NCBI RefSeq assembly: GCF_014197535.1
Contig: NZ_JACIFV010000007.1
Coordinates: forward strand, 124,001 to 188,000
Origin: Rhizobium aethiopicum
GTDB taxonomy: Bacteria > Pseudomonadota > Alphaproteobacteria > Rhizobiales > Rhizobiaceae
Direction: 5' to 3'
DNA: 64,000 nt
The notes below the pieces were generated by a model. It was not told the DNA's origin. It did no database searches and worked only from the letters and a program-made list of their open reading frames with translations. The translations under genes and the position numbers were made by a program. Below are positions 61,929 to 64,000 of this stretch, in pieces (the first letter of the stretch is position 1; each line of letters begins with the position of its first letter).

Positions 61929-63470
61929 ATGAACCATAGCTCAGACATCTCGTCACCGGACGCGCCAGCAACGCCGTTCCTTTCGCTTTCGGGCGTTGGC
62001 AAGACATTCCCAGGTGTCGTCGCGCTTGAGGGGTTGTCGCTCGACATCTTGCCGGGAGAGGTCATCGGCTTGGTCGGCGAGAACGGGGCCGGGAAATCGA
62101 CGCTGATGAATATTCTCGGCGGCGTGATCGCTCCGGATCGGGGCACGATCCTGCTTGATGGCGCAGAGCTTCACCACCTGACTGTGGAGTCGAGCATCGC
62201 ATCCGGCATCGCCTTTGTGCATCAGGAACTCAACCTCTTCGACAATCTCGACGTTGCCGCCAATATCTTCCTGGGACGTGAGCCGTTGACAGCGGGACCT
62301 TTCAAGTTTGTCGATCGCGCTCGGCTTCGCGAGATGGTGACCCCGCTCTTGAAGCGCGTAGGGGCACATTTTTCCGCCGATACACCCGTTTCGGCGCTTT
62401 CCCTTGCCGAACAGCAGATGGTGGAAATCGCCAAGGCACTGTCGATCAAGGCCAGGCTTGTCATCTTCGATGAACCCACTTCCAGCCTGCCGCTGGCCGA
62501 AACCGAACGGCTGCTGAACATCATCAAATCGCTGAAAGCGGATGGTATCAGTGTGATCTTCATCTCGCACCGCCTCCACGAGGTTGAGCGCGTAGCGGAC
62601 CGGGTGGTCGTATTGCGCGACGGCGCGCTCGTGGGGACCCTCGCCAAGAAGGACATTGGCCATGATCAGATGGTCAAGCTGATGATCGGCCGGTTGCTCG
62701 CGGCGCGGACGGCAAAGCCGCAGCGCTCGCCAGGTTCAATTGCATTGAAGGTAAGCGGCGTGCGCACGGCGGCCTATCCCGGCCGCCCCGTTGACCTGGA
62801 AATCAGATATGGCGAAATCCTGGGGCTTGCAGGCCTCGTCGGATCTGGCCGCACCGAGCTTGCAAGGGTACTCTTTGGCATCGATCGGAGTTACGGCGGA
62901 GCCATTCTGCACGACGGACGCCAAATTGCGATCGGTTCTGCTCGGGACGCCGTCGCCCGCGGCATCTTTCTGGTGCCGGAGGATCGCAAGCGCAATGGCA
63001 TTCTTCTGGATCTTCCGATCGCCCAGAACATCACGCTTGCCGATCTTCCCAGGATTTCTAATCGCTTCGTGGTCTCCTCTGAACGGGAGATGGAGGCCGC
63101 TGAAAAGCAGCGTGTTCGTCTCGGTATCAAAGCGCCCTCAGTTTCGACGCGAACCGGCACTCTGTCCGGCGGCAACCAGCAGAAGGTGGTTCTAGCCAAA
63201 TGGTTGTCGATGAGCCCGAGGGTCATGATCTTCGATGAGCCGACGCGCGGCATCGATATCGGCGCGAAGAACGAAATCTATGGCCTGATGCGAGCGCTTG
63301 CCGATGCCGGTGTGGCGATCCTGATGATCTCCAGCGACATGGAAGAGGTGATTGGCGTTTCTGACCGCATCGCCGTCATGCACGAGGGCCAGATTGCCGG
63401 CATTCTCGAAGGGGACGAATTCAGCCAGGAAAGCGTCCTTTTGCTTGCTGTCGGCAAAAGCGTAAAATAG
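61929..63470 (+). CDS. CUT2 sugar ABC ATPase with two domains (RbsA/MglA-like)
   Basis: The 513-residue protein holds two ATPase halves. The first has Walker A (GENGAGKST), a divergent signature (LSLAEQQMVEIAKAL) and Walker B (LVIFDEPTSSLP); the second has a degenerate Walker A region (GLVGSGRTEL) and a full signature (LSGGNQQKVVLAKWL) with VMIFDEPTRGIDIG. The degenerate second Walker A is normal for RbsA-like ATPases. It energises the sugar importer together with the permease starting at 63514. Confidence 0.92.
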   Translation: MNHSSDISSPDAPATPFLSLSGVGKTFPGVVALEGLSLDILPGEVIGLVGENGAGKSTLMNILGGVIAPDRGTILLDGAELHHLTVESSIASGIAFVHQELNLFDNLDVAANIFLGREPLTAGPFKFVDRARLREMVTPLLKRVGAHFSADTPVSALSLAEQQMVEIAKALSIKARLVIFDEPTSSLPLAETERLLNIIKSLKADGISVIFISHRLHEVERVADRVVVLRDGALVGTLAKKDIGHDQMVKLMIGRLLAARTAKPQRSPGSIALKVSGVRTAAYPGRPVDLEIRYGEILGLAGLVGSGRTELARVLFGIDRSYGGAILHDGRQIAIGSARDAVARGIFLVPEDRKRNGILLDLPIAQNITLADLPRISNRFVVSSEREMEAAEKQRVRLGIKAPSVSTRTGTLSGGNQQKVVLAKWLSMSPRVMIFDEPTRGIDIGAKNEIYGLMRALADAGVAILMISSDMEEVIGVSDRIAVMHEGQIAGILEGDEFSQESVLLLAVGKSVK

Positions 63471-63513
63471 CGGCTGCGGCCATTATGAATGGGTATCGGG
63501 GGATGGGTCTCGA

Positions 63514-64000
63514 ATGATCAAGAAAGATCTTGGACTGCTGCTTTTGATCGTCGTTGTCGGCGTCGTTGTCGCCATCATCAACCCGCGCTTCTTGCTGCCG
63601 ATCAACCTTGCGAACACCGCCAACCTGATCGGCCTGTTCGGCATCCTGTCGATGGGGCAAGCTTTTGTCATTATTACGGGCGGTATCGAGCTTTCGGTGG
63701 GCTCCCTCGTAGCGCTTCTTGGCGTACTGTTCGTCGATTTCATTGCCGTACAAGATATGCCCTGGATGCTGGCGCTACCGCTCATTCTCCTGCTCGGCGC
63801 AGTCATAGGCGCCGTTCACGGTTGGCTCATAACCCGGCTCAACTTGCAGCCATTCGTCGTCACCCTCTGCGGCCTCCTGATCTATCGCGGGGCAGCGCGC
63901 TTCTATACGGCCGACGGAACGGCGGGATTTGCTTTCGGCCAGAATTTTCCGGAGCTTGAGTTTCTGACCGCGGGGCGGTTCTATGGCATTCCGAGCACCT
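63514..64000 (+). CDS. CUT2 sugar ABC permease (RbsC-like), 5' part
   Basis: The frame from ATG at 63514 runs off the window. It encodes a hydrophobic start (GLLLLIVVVGVVVAIINPRF), then LANTANLIGLFGILSMGQAF and VIITGGIELSVGSLVALLGV, the conserved permease block of ribose/xylose importers, and further helices. About 162 residues are visible of roughly 320. It follows the ATPase by 43 bases and completes the transporter. Confidence 0.88.
   Translation, partial: MIKKDLGLLLLIVVVGVVVAIINPRFLLPINLANTANLIGLFGILSMGQAFVIITGGIELSVGSLVALLGVLFVDFIAVQDMPWMLALPLILLLGAVIGAVHGWLITRLNLQPFVVTLCGLLIYRGAARFYTADGTAGFAFGQNFPELEFLTAGRFYGIPST

Overview
The window looks like part of a large replicon of a fast-growing rhizobium of the Rhizobium leguminosarum / R. 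etli type. The GC content is high, the genes are dense, and ABC import operons with their own LacI, GntR or LysR regulators dominate. Several small proteins are of kinds typical of Rhizobiales (a DUF982 protein, ElaB/YqjD-like proteins). There are no rRNA or tRNA genes, no CRISPR array and no intact insertion sequence. This assignment rests on gene content and recalled family resemblance, not on a database search.

Layout. 1-3.0 kb: the end of treZ and a complete malQ. 3.1-7.2 kb: a cluster of about eleven small genes of unknown function on both strands. 7.2-12.1 kb: a LacI regulator divergent from an amino-acid-type ABC importer (binding protein, then a permease fused to its ATPase) and a DAO-type FAD oxidoreductase. 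12.1-18.7 kb: two small proteins, an endonuclease/phosphatase-fold protein, an integral membrane protein, a phospholipase D-like protein, a DUF763 protein and a DMT exporter. Exact or near-exact sigma-EcfG promoter signatures (GGAAC-N17-GTT) precede genes in the 3-16.5 kb region, so much of it is probably general stress regulon. 18.8-19.4 kb: debris of an integrase and a frameshifted ParB-like gene.

19.5-36.9 kb is one large divergon around a GntR regulator. The leftward arm has a uronate dehydrogenase-like enzyme, an SMP-30 lactonase, a DapA/KdgD-like lyase and a full dipeptide-type ABC importer. The rightward arm has a second full dipeptide-type importer and two enolase-superfamily dehydratases. 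Together they fit oxidative uronate to aldarate catabolism. 37-39 kb: a LysR regulator divergent from a YeiH-type exporter.

39.1-49.8 kb is the most unusual part. A HutC-type operator (TGTATATACA) precedes a tightly overlapped operon: CoA-transferase, SDR, MaoC hydratase, HutC-type regulator, and a histidine ammonia-lyase homologue that lacks the Ala-Ser-Gly triad needed for the MIO cofactor. It is followed by an OpuC/EgtU-type importer, an ornithine cyclodeaminase homologue and a binding-protein-like protein without a signal peptide. I propose uptake and trimethylamine-eliminating breakdown of a histidine-betaine-like compound (hercynine or ergothioneine), or another betaine, but this is inference.

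50-57.5 kb: flavin reductase, nitroreductase, an ArsR regulator, and a two-component locus with three response regulators and a PAS-rich kinase split by a one-base frameshift. 57.8-59.3 kb: an NAD(P)-binding protein and an AbrB/PIN toxin-antitoxin pair. 59.5-64 kb: a LacI regulator and a CUT2 sugar ABC importer that runs off the window. Four of the five ABC binding-protein genes that are followed by transporter or operon genes have a strong hairpin directly after them.
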